Made by a program: the position numbers and the translations under genes. From Tubulanus polymorphus (taxonomy: Eukaryota > Nemertea > Palaeonemertea > Tubulaniformes > Tubulanidae): DNA of 60,000 nucleotides. The notes beneath the pieces are model-generated. The model made no database searches. It was given only the letters and a program-made list of their open reading frames with translations, and had not been told where the DNA came from. Numbering within the stretch: position 1 is the first letter of the stretch; each line of letters starts with the position of its first letter. The DNA lies in NCBI RefSeq assembly GCF_964204645.1, contig NC_134027.1, positions 5,632,485-5,692,484 of the forward strand. Reading direction: 5' to 3'. Below, one piece after another: positions 41,851 to 54,726 of this stretch.

Positions 41851-44800
41851 GTTTGACGACGATTTTAAATACTCTGGGGAAACCACATTCGATATCAGCT
41901 TATCGCTATAAGCTATAAAATGAAGTCCATCTTTCCCTATCATAACTGCATTTTATTCATCTTTCAAAAGCTGAATATTTTGAGATAACGGTTGTCATTT
42001 ATCAGTCGTTTTTATTTTGTGGAGGTTTCTAGGCGATATTGAGAGGTGCTGCCACGGAGTGTGGCGGTGATTGCGTGAACTAGTTCTTTTTTCGAAAAAA
42101 ATTACTCGGGCGTGTAAATGTTAATTCATTCGTAGTATATCTGATAAAATATTGATCATCAATTACCAGAAGGTTTTCGTTGGCTATTGAACTTTGAATT
42201 GATATTTCTGTTTGAAAACACTTGAGGGCAATGATTTTACTATAAATAAATGAATACACAAAAGCACGTGATAGAATAGTACATAATATCATTAGGAGAT
42301 CGCGTATTGTTTTTGATAGTTGAACGCGTTCATTACTTAAACGACACATTGATTTCATTGTAATATTTTGTATATAAGTAGGTACAAATCTAAATCAGCT
42401 AGCGAATTATTCTAATAGAATATCCCATAGAAGTACTTTTCTAGTGGCCAAACTGTCACGAAGTCACTGACCCTATACGGTACGGTATAATTTTCAGATG
42501 AAACAGGTGCGCTGGGTTTGCTTGTTACTGTATCTTCGTTTTAAAAAATTTGTCTAAATGAATGATTTTATCAGAACAAACATTAATGTAACAATATACT
42601 TCGAACCACCTGTCATTGGATTGGTTTACCGATGCGATAGAAATATCGTTTATCCCCACTTAAAGTTCTGTGATATTGCTTGGCGATCTAATAAAAAATA
42701 TTACAAAATATTTGTAGAACTTATTACTATCGATTCGGGTTATGAAGCTCTATCTTTTATGCCAATGGTTTTGTTTTTCAAGAACTGATGTAGTTGTCCT
42801 GTATAAGTTCGATGACATTTTGTACGTCACACAGAGACAGGTGCTTTTAGCTATAACTATTCGCTGATGACTAGCGGAAAACCCGAGGAAACCATAGGTG
42901 TTTTAGCCCGGTTCGACAGTTGTGAGTTAAATTTCAACCCTAAGGTGAAACGCTAACTCTAGTGGATTGTAACCAAACCCTTTGGAACTGAGTCCTGAAC
43001 TTAAAAAAACGTTTCTCGGCATTTTGGAATACATAAATATGAATGTGTTCTCCCTTGCGCGTCCTATCCTATGACTGCAGAGGCCACTGGCAACAGAATT
43101 CTAGGTAGCAAGCAGTTACGTATTTCCAACACGGGAGACGAACCTTTGATAAGTTGGTGTTAATCTTTAGTTTAAAATAATAATTTTCTTCGAGGCTTGA
43201 TTCGTTCCTAGAACATTCTCAGTTATTTACAGAACTGAACAGTAGACAGTCACAATAGATTTTTATGAACGTTCTGTGTTTTTATGATCCTTTTTGTTAA
43301 TTGCTATCATCCTATATTCTATTTTGAGTGATGACGAGCAACAATTTTTGGTTAAGGCCCAGTCTTTGGTTAAGACAAAATGGTCGATACGTTCATTTTT
43401 GTTCTCTGTATGATTATAACATTTCAAGATAGTTTAAAGCTTAATCACAGTTTCCAATCATATTAACATCAATTGCACGATAGAAAATTTCGTGAAAAGA
43501 TTCACTGGATGCGCTGACGATATACCATAGTTTGATATTTTGAGCACACGTTTGATCTACGTTCTACAGTGAAACAAAATGTTATCATTGGTATTTACTG
43601 TTTGTTTACAAAAGCTCGGATATTAACCTCACTCGTGGGGGAAAATGCAAGTTAGTTCAACATAACACTGATCGATACTAAAATAGAAATACAGGTGATC
43701 TTTCTGACTAAAGGATTCTTGACAAGAACACATTCCGAATGCCTCAGATGAGATCTTTATAGGAATGCAATCCAAGTATCAAATGACATCATTATTCATC
43801 CAGGAAATGCCCCATATTTGTGTTGAATGCGCGTGGGAGAAATCTGCAGAATATTGTATCGGATGTCTAGACAGCTTATCTAATCCGCAAATCACGGCAT
43901 CAATTCTTACTGTATATATCTGATATATCTATCATTGTGCAGTAAGTAACCTGCACAGAATATTTCGTATATGCTGATTAGCCTGGCTGATATTTACAAC
44001 ATCCAGGACTACGTGCTTTAGTTTGGTACGATATGAAACCTGCTACACGGGAAACTTTTAACAACCCGTTTCACGTCACGCCTATTGTTCCCATGTGTCA
44101 TTTTGAGTCAACAGTGAATTCTTGAAAAATATCTTTTACAAAGAAATTTAAAAAAAAAATTGAAATATAAATCCAAATCGCTAAAATTCGGGTTAGCGTA
44201 AGAAAATCACTTTTTCATCTTAATTTCGCTATTTGAAGATCTTACAGAACCCCTACCAATGTTTCGCGCTTTCAACTCTCACATTGCAAAATCTGCCATT
44301 TTCAAATCGAGGGCCCATTAGGTCTACCCCTCCAAAAAATTATAGAGCCGCCCTTGATATGAGACCGGAATATGTGCTCGGCTTTGATTAACCTACATTG
44401 TCTACATAATCTATTGTCGATCTAGGATATTTTCATGTACTACCTCAATTTGCCTAATACGTATGAATCATAATCACGCGCTGGGTATTTTGAACTAAAT
44501 AAAAAGAAAATAAAAGATTTGATAGATGATTAAAAGTCATATCCAAACAAGGTAATTCATGATTGTCTGGTGGAAAATATCATCTGGTTTTCCCAAAGTC
44601 GAGCTCCGCAATATAATACATAAATTTGATAAAATCATTGAATAAACAAAACTGTATCGAATCACACGGCGTCGTTATTTAATGTAGTTTTTTCGAACTA
44701 GATGAGGCAATCTAGTTTAGCGTGTAAACATATAAATATGACATTAATTAACAAGAGAGACCTGGAAGCTGAACTGTAATGATGTAATGGTCTAACGTGC

Positions 44801-47141
44801 ATGGTATTCGCTCCGACAACTATAGTCATGCGCCTAGGCAACTTTGGCTGAGGTCTGGTGACATTGAAGTATTCATTGTATTTGATAATAGTAATGACAT
44901 ATACGTGTTTTAAAGTAGATCAGTAGGTTATGGATGGTTTGACAGGTGATGTTAAATTCCTCAACCTTGAACAGGAATTTACACCATTTTTAATTATTAA
45001 CGGTTTGACGTTGATAATGAATCATACTGAAAATATATGTATGCCTGCTCTGATATGCTTTTTGTTTAGAATACCTCTGCAAGTAGGTAATCTAGAATGA
45101 TTTCCTGTTGCCCGTTTGTTAGGCACGTTGTCCGTTGACTTCTGGTGCGAAATCCGGAAGATGCATGGCAAAAAAATTACCAACAACAAGTTTCCTATAA
45201 AACTTTCTCATGCAAATTTTTATATGTTGTTCGCGAGGTTGATTCAATGTTATCTTACGTGTATCTAGTAAGCAGGGTATTCTTCTTGTCAGCTCAATAT
45301 TTTGCGGGTGTAAAACAACGTTTTTCCACTATTGTTTAACCTGCCGCGAGTGGGTGGAAATTAAGAGACCGTAGCAGTGGTAACCAGCCAACATTTCATG
45401 GAGTCATGCCTGCATGAATCTGATGTTGGACAGAAGAAGCCAGTGCAACCTTGGCCCATGATAACAGTGCCTCCTACAACCAGGATAATGCACTGTAGTT
45501 CAACAGTTAAACGCACGAAAGAGAATTTTACTTTGAGTTTCTTTTTCTAGGGGTTGAAATGAGTTTGCCTAACATATAACTGCGGATATTGTGGTATATT
45601 CTTCTGAATATAGGAAATAGATTGCCCAATGATTTTCACCGGATCTCCGTGATTTTCACATGATTCTGAGTATTCAGTATTAATCAGGAAATTCCTCTTA
45701 CTCAAACCGCGACATTAGCAGCATTCACATCAAATTGAAATCTCTGGAAAACAGTTTAATTCATACATAATGGTGCTAGTGAAAAATACCGTGATATACC
45801 ACAATACATTTTCAGATGTTTAAAAATGCATCTGCGTGGCCAAAGGACTCATTGTTCGCCACCGGGGGCAAGGCCATCGAATAAATCCATTCCAGGGGTT
45901 GACATTCACCACCAGGGCTTTTTGCGCACTTATTTACCCAACAATCCAGAGACTTGTTAGTTATGGTCTGCTCGACTATTTTCTCTCATTACCTCAAATC
46001 TTATGTCTCGCTTTCCTTGATTCTTAAGTGAACCTGGCTTCCGAGAGCACCAATCATTTTAATCTCCATCGAAAATCAACGGTATTCAGCTCTCAATATG
46101 TTTTTTTCACTGTCTCATATCGAAATGCCAAGAACACCCGCCTATATATGATACGGGGTATATGTTTTTCTGACTGCTGACATTTGAAGAAAGAAATCTT
46201 TGCCAACTCCTTGGTATTTGCCCTCGCCTCCATTCACTCGGCATTTTCCCTCTTATCATTACATCACAGTAACTCAGTTTTCTCCAGTTTTAAAAGAACC
46301 ACTGTCTGGCAGACCTCTGTGCACAGCTACGTACAATTCAAATCTTACACAATAATCCGAAATGACTACAAATGCTTTTTTCGTTTCTTCGATACAGCGT
46401 ACCAAATTTTATCGAAGAGATTTGATTTTCATGGCAATTGAAATAACCATAATCGCTGTACGGTGTCATTTTTTATGAAACTGATATAAATTGGGTGACC
46501 CGTTTTCAGATCATTTCACCTGGTATTAAAAGTGAGTGTATTCATTAGTTTATTAATATATGACCGAGTGTTTAGTTGTAATGAGCTCCTCGTTAGCACA
46601 TTTTTAAATAGTCTAGACAGATGCTGGTTGTTATTATAGAAAACATTAACTAAATTACGGACTTTTTCCTATAGCTGAAATACATCGTATGTGTTTATAC
46701 ACATATGCATACATTATATACATATTCTCCTTGATTTGGTTACTTATCTTTGTATAAAATAAGTGAACATTCATAATTGCTGGAAAAAGGTGGAATGATT
46801 TGACAAAAATCTACTTTGCCCGTACGTTTGACAACTATCATAATATTAAATGATTAAATGAAAATGTTGTATAAAAGATATTAGAAATAGAAGATTCCCT
46901 GTTTAGATCAGCCGAATGTGAAAAACAACCGTTCTTTATATTCGGGCGGATATACGTTAATCTGATACCGGCTCGGAAAAAAATGTGATATATAATTACA
47001 TAGATTTGATCGCAGCTGTTGTGATTACGCTGGTCTAACACGTGCTGGGTTTTTTCCTGGAATATCTCAAGATTAACCTCTTCTTTAACCTATCCTCCGA
47101 TCAGATTGATTCATTGGTCATCAATCAATCGCTTTTCGGTG
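41851..47141. other. No gene recognised
   Basis: AT-rich sequence. Holds another transposon-like terminus near 44327-44356 (minus strand CAAGGGCGGCTCTATAA). Short open frames only. Confidence 0.5.
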
Positions 47142-47147
47142 AATTAC

Positions 47148-47160
47148 TGCGCATGCGCGC
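47148..47160. promoter_or_regulatory. NRF1-type palindrome with nearby RFX half-site
   Basis: TGCGCATGCGCGC matches the NRF1 consensus. GTTGCCAT, an X-box (RFX) half-site, follows 32 bp later at 47192-47199 in a GC-richer patch (47140-47220). Such pairs mark promoters of housekeeping or ciliary genes, but no transcript start can be seen. Confidence 0.35.
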
Positions 47161-47241
47161 AACCTCGCCGCAAAAAAGTTTAGCGGCACGCGTTGCCATC
47201 CAGCGCAGGGTCATAGAGAAGTCACTGTCTGTATAGTCATA

Positions 47242-47264
47242 CCATGGACTCGACGAGTCCATGG
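47242..47264. repeat. Perfect 23-nt palindrome
   Basis: CCATGGACTCG-A-CGAGTCCATGG, 11-bp arms around one central base, flanked by near-identical GTCATAC copies on both sides. Purpose unknown. Confidence 0.85.
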
Positions 47265-47351
47265 TCATACTGTCGTTCCAGAGTTTTTAAACAGATACCA
47301 TAGAACTCAGCAGATACCAATCGATGACAATCAGCCTTGGAAAATATGGAT

Positions 47352-47483
47352 AGGCGCCCACCCATCTATACCCGTCAAGGAATCCGAACCCACTACGCTA
47401 AAGCTGTTCCCCGAACTGCTGGCTGTTGGAAGCGAGTTCGGGAGTGATACCGGACCCCTAGCAAGGGAGGATGGCGCCCACCA
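47352..47483. mobile_element. Possible SINE-like insertion between GGCGCCCACC copies
   Basis: GGCGCCCACC occurs at both ends (about 47353 and 47473). In between, the minus strand carries GTGGGTTCGGATTCC, a Pol III B-box-like motif. Could be a tRNA-derived SINE fragment with target duplication, or coincidence. Confidence 0.3.
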
Positions 47484-50400
47484 CGAGCGTCTGCATTTTT
47501 ACATTGAAACTAAGTGGTGCGATTCGAAGATTCTACAATTTCAATATTCTCTAGCTACCTTTTTCTTTCGGACAAAAGGCACGCGTTGATTCAATGACAA
47601 GGGATGGTTTTTAGCATATCGGGGTCAGTGGGTTCAATCGGCCCTGGAGTCTTCCATCGTAGGCGCACTTGGCATGTGCATCTACATGTTTATAAATAGC
47701 ACATTCTGCGCTATATATGTACATGAATGATACGATCAGGTGCAGTGCTGCTGGGTGGCCTACACTCTAGAACTGCGTATTTATGGCATCTCACATGTGG
47801 AAGGCATATTCTAGTATGTGTTTCCACCTATGAACGACCCTCCACTCAGAGCCAGGTATGACTGTGACCTCTGAATTGAATTGAATTTATTTTGCATTTC
47901 AAAATTACATTATAACATAGAAAAATTTACAGGGTTTCGTGTGAATTTTTTTACAATGTAGCGCAATTATGAAAATGCAGGAGACCCTGAAGGCCTGTGG
48001 TCAGTCACAAATAATGTCATACACACGTGTGACTCCTCGAGGTTATTTAATAAAAGTTATTTAAATTTTAGTCACTTAAAGATGCACTCTAGAAAAAGGA
48101 GTCCATGGATTTACTTAATGTGTCTAGCGGCGGGTTCATACTTGGGGCATTAAAGTCGCAGTCGGTGCTATTGTCGCACAGGTACCAGGTGTCCGTGCGT
48201 CTGGTGTCGATATTCTCAGAAACTTCGCTCATTTTCCTCAAGTTTTGAATGGCACTAGTGACTTTGCAGTTTGAGGATCAGCTGTTGCAGTCGTCGGTGA
48301 AGCTAGAACTTCTATGAGTCATCGGACATTGTAAAGGCTCCCATAATGTTACATATATCGAATGGGTCCCAGATTTCTTTGGATTCGTATCACTCGCGCA
48401 ATATCACTAATAAATTGTGCAAATGCTAATTTATTAGTTAAATGTATAGTTGTCGTCACGCGTTGCTGACTACAGAAATGCTCACTAAATCATGTGAAAG
48501 TCGCTAATGCTAATTTTGCAAATTCAGAATAGCCCATTTATCATTTTACTTCATTTAGAATTTTAATGGCCTTTTATTGATAAAGAATTAAATCCAACCT
48601 CTCATTTCTGAATTATCTTGCCAAGGTTATATGTTAATCAGATTCCGCATGTGTCAATCAAGTACTCACTAGGATTCATTGTTCATTAATTAGATAAAAC
48701 TTGGATCGTAATCAGTTGCAAAAATCTGAACTGTGAAACTGAAACGGGTTTTGCTGGTAGCTTAACGAACACAGCAAGACAAACCCCGAACGGAACACAA
48801 ACACGAAACAAAAAACCTTTCCTGACTTTTTTCGTGACTGCATAGTTACTGCAGAACAGGAACTGGTGTCTTGGAGCGTATTGAGCATTTTCACCCGCAT
48901 CATGACATTAGAATCATTGTAATTCTTGTCAGTATAATAGATTTTATGTTATCGCTTAGTTATTGATCTCAAACAGAATATTAATTCATCCACGTGCATC
49001 AGCAAAATGTGATGTGTGACCTCTGCGTTTTTAAACCGATGACATTGATGAAAACGTGATATGTCACATTTTTGGTCATAACTAATGCAGATTTATGTCA
49101 TTTGAAAAACAAAAATCAATATATACGAGTATATACTTATTACACGTTGCGCTTAAATGTTTAGAAATCTCCCAATCTCTCTAGTCCTCCACCCAAAACA
49201 TTTTTCTCCTTGCTGGCTTTTTCTCCGTGTTTAAAGATACACTTTACGACAGTATAAATCACGATTGTTTACAAAAAGCGATTTTGAATATTTGCCCCAC
49301 ATTTTATGCTTCCAGAAAGGAAAAGTCTATCAATGCTCGCAGCCATCTGATTTATCATCATATTAAAAAATCTTTGCTTATTCGGAGGGATTTTTTCAAA
49401 GATTGTCTTTGTAGCCAAACATCTGGAACAAGTAGGACATTTTCTCGATGAGCTTTTGTCATAATTTCTGGATTTATGGCCATAAGAGACATACTTAGAT
49501 GTCCACCTACTTTCCGTAAGATAGAAATAAACAACATCTGTGACCAGTTAGCTTTCTTTACTTAGATTCGTTGCGAATAGAAAGCCCACGTCGGAAAATA
49601 AGAATTTGGTTTTAGTTGATTTTTCTAATCGTCGGCAAGTTGCTTTCATCTTGTATAGTTTAATTACGAACGGTAATTCAGTTCGAAAAGAAAAAGAAAT
49701 CGAAAAAAAGGCATAGCTTGAGCGGAATGATTAGTGAAATCCGTCCTGCAATCTATTACTTAATATATAGGGCCGGGCTGAATATTTGCGGTTATCAAGG
49801 TGGAATGAGTGGAATTTCATTCATAACCATTCATTCATTCGTTCTGTCTAATGCGGTTGATACGGGAGTGATTCATTTGTCGCGTGGTACGTTTTCATTG
49901 AAGAATCCAGGGTGTACTACGCTGTACCACTTCCTTCGGATTTCCAGGAAAGTTATTAGTCATAATGCGGCTATTACCAGAGCCCTACTAAATGGTTTGT
50001 TATCAAACAAACGCTTCTAAACATTCCAGAAAAATTACATGTATATACATATTTGTAAATAATCACAAAAAACCGATCGGTTTTTTTTCTAGTGTGAGTA
50101 TAGTTGCCTTTCCTAGAAAGAGACACAAAAACTCGTGACAAATCTCACAACTCAGAGCTACGCACCCTTCCGTGTATTCCATAACGTAAAGATAGGTTTT
50201 TCCAATGAACGATGTAAAATTCAAATTATGAACTCGGTGCACCTATATATCTAGTTTCTCAGTTCAGGATATCCTACAATAAGCGAAGTTTCATTCATGT
50301 TGTCACCAGTGAAAGAGTAAAAATTCCTGGTTTGCGGTTCATCAGATTCTTGGAACTGGGCATTCATAGTGCGTGTGAGCTATTAAACAAGGCACTGAGA

Positions 50401-51377
50401 TATAGTTTCATATTTTAAAGCGCATTTAATTCATAAATCTTTAGACTGGCTAAAAAAAACCAGTCGTCCATTTTATGTTCTAGGTCATAGAATTCTTGTT
50501 TATCTGAACCCATAAAGATTTGGATTCTTTTTAATCTAGGTTTCATAGCATTCTTTGATGTTGATTGGGGTTTGCATAGATGTGAGCACTTAAGACTTGA
50601 ACCAAGCCGTGTGAAGTTTTGTTTTCCAGGTATTTCAGTAGTTGGTGGTCTTTTTGAAGTTTCAATAGAAATGAAACTGATTTACAAACACCCGTTACTT
50701 TCAGCGTAATTACATGAAAGTCGTTTGATGGCTGAATTTACGTTTGAAGTTTGTCACTCCCGAGTGCTGATGATGTAATTTTAATCCAGAATGAAATACT
50801 TTCTCACAATAAAATCAGCAATAATTTCAATCATTTCTATGCCATTTTTTCGGGTTTATGGTCGAATTGTCGAAAGTACCATCAGCCACATAGTGATTTA
50901 TTTCACTTCATGTCTGAAGGAAATGTGAGAATATTTAGTATGTCAGATGACAGCCGATGCAGTCTCTAAGAATTTGCACTTCAAGTGGGTAAAATACATT
51001 TACTTCGAAAGAGGATGTCGTTATAAGAATGTATCTTTCCCGTTTAGTCATGCGGGGCATTAAAATTCCAATGTAGATTTATATCAGTTTCCATGTATAG
51101 ACAAACATGAACTTTGTTCTTCCTTGTTCGTTTGTGTTCCTGTTAGTATCGTTTGTCATTCTAGCCAATCACAACTCTGGCGCTACTTTCTTTAGGGTAT
51201 CCTACGGTTTCGGGGATTTCCTAGTGCTCGGTATGACATTCCTTTTGGACAGATATTCCATGAATAACGTCGGTCACAAGTATATATTACTGTTGATCTA
51301 TTTTGTTCTTCCGTGATGGCTCCTCCAGTTCTCTTCGAGGGTCACATGAGAACATTATCGGAACAACCATTTATAAG

Positions 51378-51378
<1 letters not shown>
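47484..51378. other. No gene recognised
   Basis: AT-rich. A short GAATT microsatellite lies near 47875-47895. Short open frames without domains. Confidence 0.5.

Positions 51379-51451
<73 letters not shown>
51379..51451. repeat. (TA)n microsatellite
   Basis: About 36 uninterrupted TA units. The apparent protein through it is an artefact. Confidence 0.98.
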
Positions 51452-51452
<1 letters not shown>

Positions 51453-52114
51453 GTCCCAGGTTGCACACGACTTTAGTTTAATATGTTCATTATTTAATCA
51501 CTTGATAATGATTAATAGACTGAAATATAAAGGTTCACTCGTTGGATTTGTATAATGAATCATATAGTATTTAACTTTCATGTAACCTTCATGCCGCAAT
51601 GTCTGCCTTATACATCTACATACAGAAACTAAGTGTTCGAGTGGAAAACTCTTTACTATATAACTCCTTTTTGTTTGTTGAAGTGTTTGGCATTGTTGAG
51701 TGGGTGTTTGAGGTTTCTTCCCTTGAGTTCATTGAACTAGAATATCTTCCAGTTCATTTGACTTTAACTATGTACATGTAAGTCTTATAGTTAATTTTTC
51801 ATCACATTTGGCGCCAGTACAGTTTGAATCGATCGAGACAGTTTGAAAATAAAAACAAAAGAGTGTCTAGTGTGACGTCACTTAAACTATGAAAAAAGCT
51901 TGACTATCAACCCTTAATTTTTTTTTAGAAAATATGGTTTTTGTAATTGCGTGTGATGTCGATGACACCTATCATCGTACTATCTGTATGGGAATCAAAG
52001 CAAATACCGTGTGGAACATCTGACAGCATTCAAATCAATAGTGTGCTCACATTTAATACCAATTTTCCAGTGGTATCACTGTCAAGTCACTAAGTGAGAT
52101 GAAAATATCATTGT

Positions 52115-52448
52115 AGCCAATAATTTTTTTCAACTTAGTTTACAATTCCTAAAACAGTAATTAGTCTGTGAAGTATATAATGATGCATGTGTTCTAAATA
52201 AAAAAGATATACGCATATGATCAGACAAAATATTTTATGATTAAACCTATAGGTTTGGCAGTTTTTACACGCCCCACGTTCTAGCCAATAATTTTTTCAA
52301 CTTAGTTTACAATTCCTAAACCAGCAATTAGTCTGTGAAGTATATAATGATGCATGTGTTATAAATAAAAAAGATATCCGCATATGATCAGACAAAATAT
52401 TTCATGATTAAACCTATAGGTTTGGCAGTTTTTACAAGCCCACGCACA
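52115..52448 (+). repeat. Tandem duplication, two 168-bp units
   Basis: Unit 1 begins AGCCAATAATTTTTTTCAAC at 52115 and unit 2 at 52283. The copies differ at only a handful of positions. No coding content. Recent local duplication. Confidence 0.93.
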
Positions 52449-53373
52449 TTTTCAGCAGTTGTTTCAATCTGCATGATATTACATGTATAAACGGAAATGG
52501 TTTTGAAATATTTCAAATGATATTCATAATGTGTGTAGCATGGAGAAGAATTTTTTCTGGTGGATGAATTTTGTATACAGATTTTCTAATGAAATAAACC
52601 CTTTTTCAGTGTTTAAGCAGCAGTTATTAAATGTAAATGCGAATTAAATGTTAGGCTCTCAATGCCGACGTATTGTAAGATCCATGATTTTGTAGAAATT
52701 CTAGGCACGCATTAGACTGGATTTTGTATCGATTGTAGAAATTAGTATCGAGCACATCGTATGGGGAGACATCTTTTTTCATAATATAATGATACGTGAG
52801 AAAAATACTACCTACGTACCATCAGGAAAATACTCGAGAAGAAATGCACTTATCTGAAGTGGTATCATAGATGTTAGTATCATTTAAGCATTAAACATTC
52901 TTTTGATATGAAATAATGCGATTGGTGATTTTATTGATTCGTTCATACAGACTTTAAAACGAAAATGCACTCTTTCGTTTGAGCTTCCGATTCATTTAAC
53001 AGCTGCAACTATTACTATCTGAGTTCATGATTGAACGTTGACCAATCCCCCTCTGGACTAGCATAGTCGTTTCAAGGTGTAATATCTTTAAATCGGTCTT
53101 ATAATCATGGCTATCAAAATGGGTTTCTTGCTTGTGCTTCTTTCTGGCTGTGTAAATTCTCACTAAATAGGAAAAGTGATCATTTACGTAAAATCAGAAA
53201 TACGCAAAGACTAGTCTTTATGAATTTTTGGTAAAATTGATGAAGTTATTGAGAAACCAACCACAAATCGGCCAGATAAAGCCATTCCCGGGTGGGTAAC
53301 TGCGTGACAGAATTGGAGAATATTTAGCGTATTATAGCACACTGTCGTGTGGATGTCGTTCACCTTAACAAAC

Positions 53374-53645
53374 GCCGCGATCACGAGGAGACGATTTGGC
53401 CTGGGCCAAATTGGCACGGATCAGGCTCGAGCCAAATTTGGACCGTGCCTAATTAGTGAACGCGCTCACACGAAAACCACTCACTCGCTGCTGAACAACG
53501 TTTAAAACAGGGAGGTGGACCCGCCTCCCTGTTCAAACTAAGCTAAGTGAGTCATTTCCGGAACCAGTTGCAATTCTAACCAATCATTTGTCCCGTGCTA
53601 AAATTTGGCTCAGGCCTGGTCCGACGTTTTTGGTTCGATCGCGGC
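53374..53645. mobile_element. Nested palindromic MITE-like element
   Basis: The left end GCCGCGATC and right end GATCGCGGC are exact inverses. Inside them, GGCCTGGGCCAAATT...GCACGG is mirrored by CCGTGC...AATTTGGCTCAGGCC, then ACTCACT/AGTGAGT, and at the centre a hairpin (53507-53532) of CAGGGAGGTGG/CCGCCTCCCTG. About 270 bp with no coding capacity. Confidence 0.7.
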
Positions 53646-54078
53646 TGATGTACCACCGCAGGTACACTAGGATCGTAGTGCGACGGAGATCACTGTGGAA
53701 ACAAAACTTCCGGGTCTGGGTGAAGGGTGTCGGTGACCTGTTTTAAGGAGACCTGTTTAACCGCAAAAACAATCAAAAATCGGCCATATTGATTGATTTT
53801 TTTTAACATTCCCACGTGGTCAATACTTAGTATAATAGGTTTTTCACTCGTATCATGATTGCACTCATTAAAAACCGTTCGGTTCGTTGACCCAACCCAC
53901 TCAAAAGCCACGTGTGTTGACATTTCTGAATCAGAAATCGATCGATCGAGTTGTACATTTGAATGCTCTGCTCGCGAAATATGAATAAATATGCTCCGTT
54001 CATTAACCGGATTGATTAAAATTACTGGGATTGATACATGTTGGAGTATAAAATTTGCCGGGGTAATACTATCGAAAA

Positions 54079-54142
54079 ATGTAAAGCGCTCTGAGCAGCC
54101 TGGCTGGATTTAGCGCTATATAAGACACATATTATTGTTATT
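54079..54142 (+). mobile_element. LINE-like 3' tail
   Basis: TGTAAAGCGCTCTGAGC, then TAGCGCTATATAAG and a short ATTATTGTTATTAT tail. This is the common 3'-terminal pattern I associate with L2/CR1-like LINEs in many animals; only the tail is present. Confidence 0.45.
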
Positions 54143-54650
54143 ATACTATATCATTGATTATTGAGTGGTGCAAGAGTTTGTTTTTCTGCAAATCTACATC
54201 AATCTGAATGCGTTTAAGTGAGGTCATTTGCCTCGAGGTTTTGATTAATCTCTTTCGATTTTTTGCTTTTAAATATCAATGAGTCGCTGTGATGGAAATT
54301 TGTATATTATGATCATTGATCTTGTTCGCTATATTTGCTAGTTGATGTTATTGTCTGAGACATCATGATCATTCCCAAATGGCAAAAATGCATAATTATG
54401 ATCAATCAGTTCGCACAACTGATGATTATTTCATGACAGGTGGAAAATTGTTCGTGACTTGAAATCAACGGTCCATCGATCATCATTGACAGTTTCAATG
54501 TTGTTTTTGAAGTCTCACTGAGCAAGTGCCACTTTATTAAGACGTGGACATTCATCAAGGGATGCTGCATGTTGACTATTTGAAAAAAGGATAGATCATC
54601 GATTTATCAACATCGGCCGATTTTTACTGGGGGACTGTGGTCTGGTTTTA

Positions 54651-54726
54651 TAGACTGGTGTTAACTTTAATCCAGGGGTTAACACAATTCATTTTCAGTT
54701 GAGTAAATCCTGTTAATACCAGTCTA
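54651..54726. repeat. Short foldback, 15-bp arms
   Basis: TAGACTGGTGTTAAC and GTTAATACCAGTCTA are inverse with one mismatch, 46 bp apart. A related ACCAGTCTTAA phrase occurs in the intron near 4376, so it may be a dispersed family. Confidence 0.6.

Noticed and set aside
42862-42900. CTGATGA ... GAAAC hammerhead-like string
   Set aside because: Stem II is interrupted, the closing pair is reversed, the cleavage base would be G, and stem I does not form. Likely chance.
51313-51555. 80-codon frame with long IY repeats
   Set aside because: It is the translation of the TA microsatellite.
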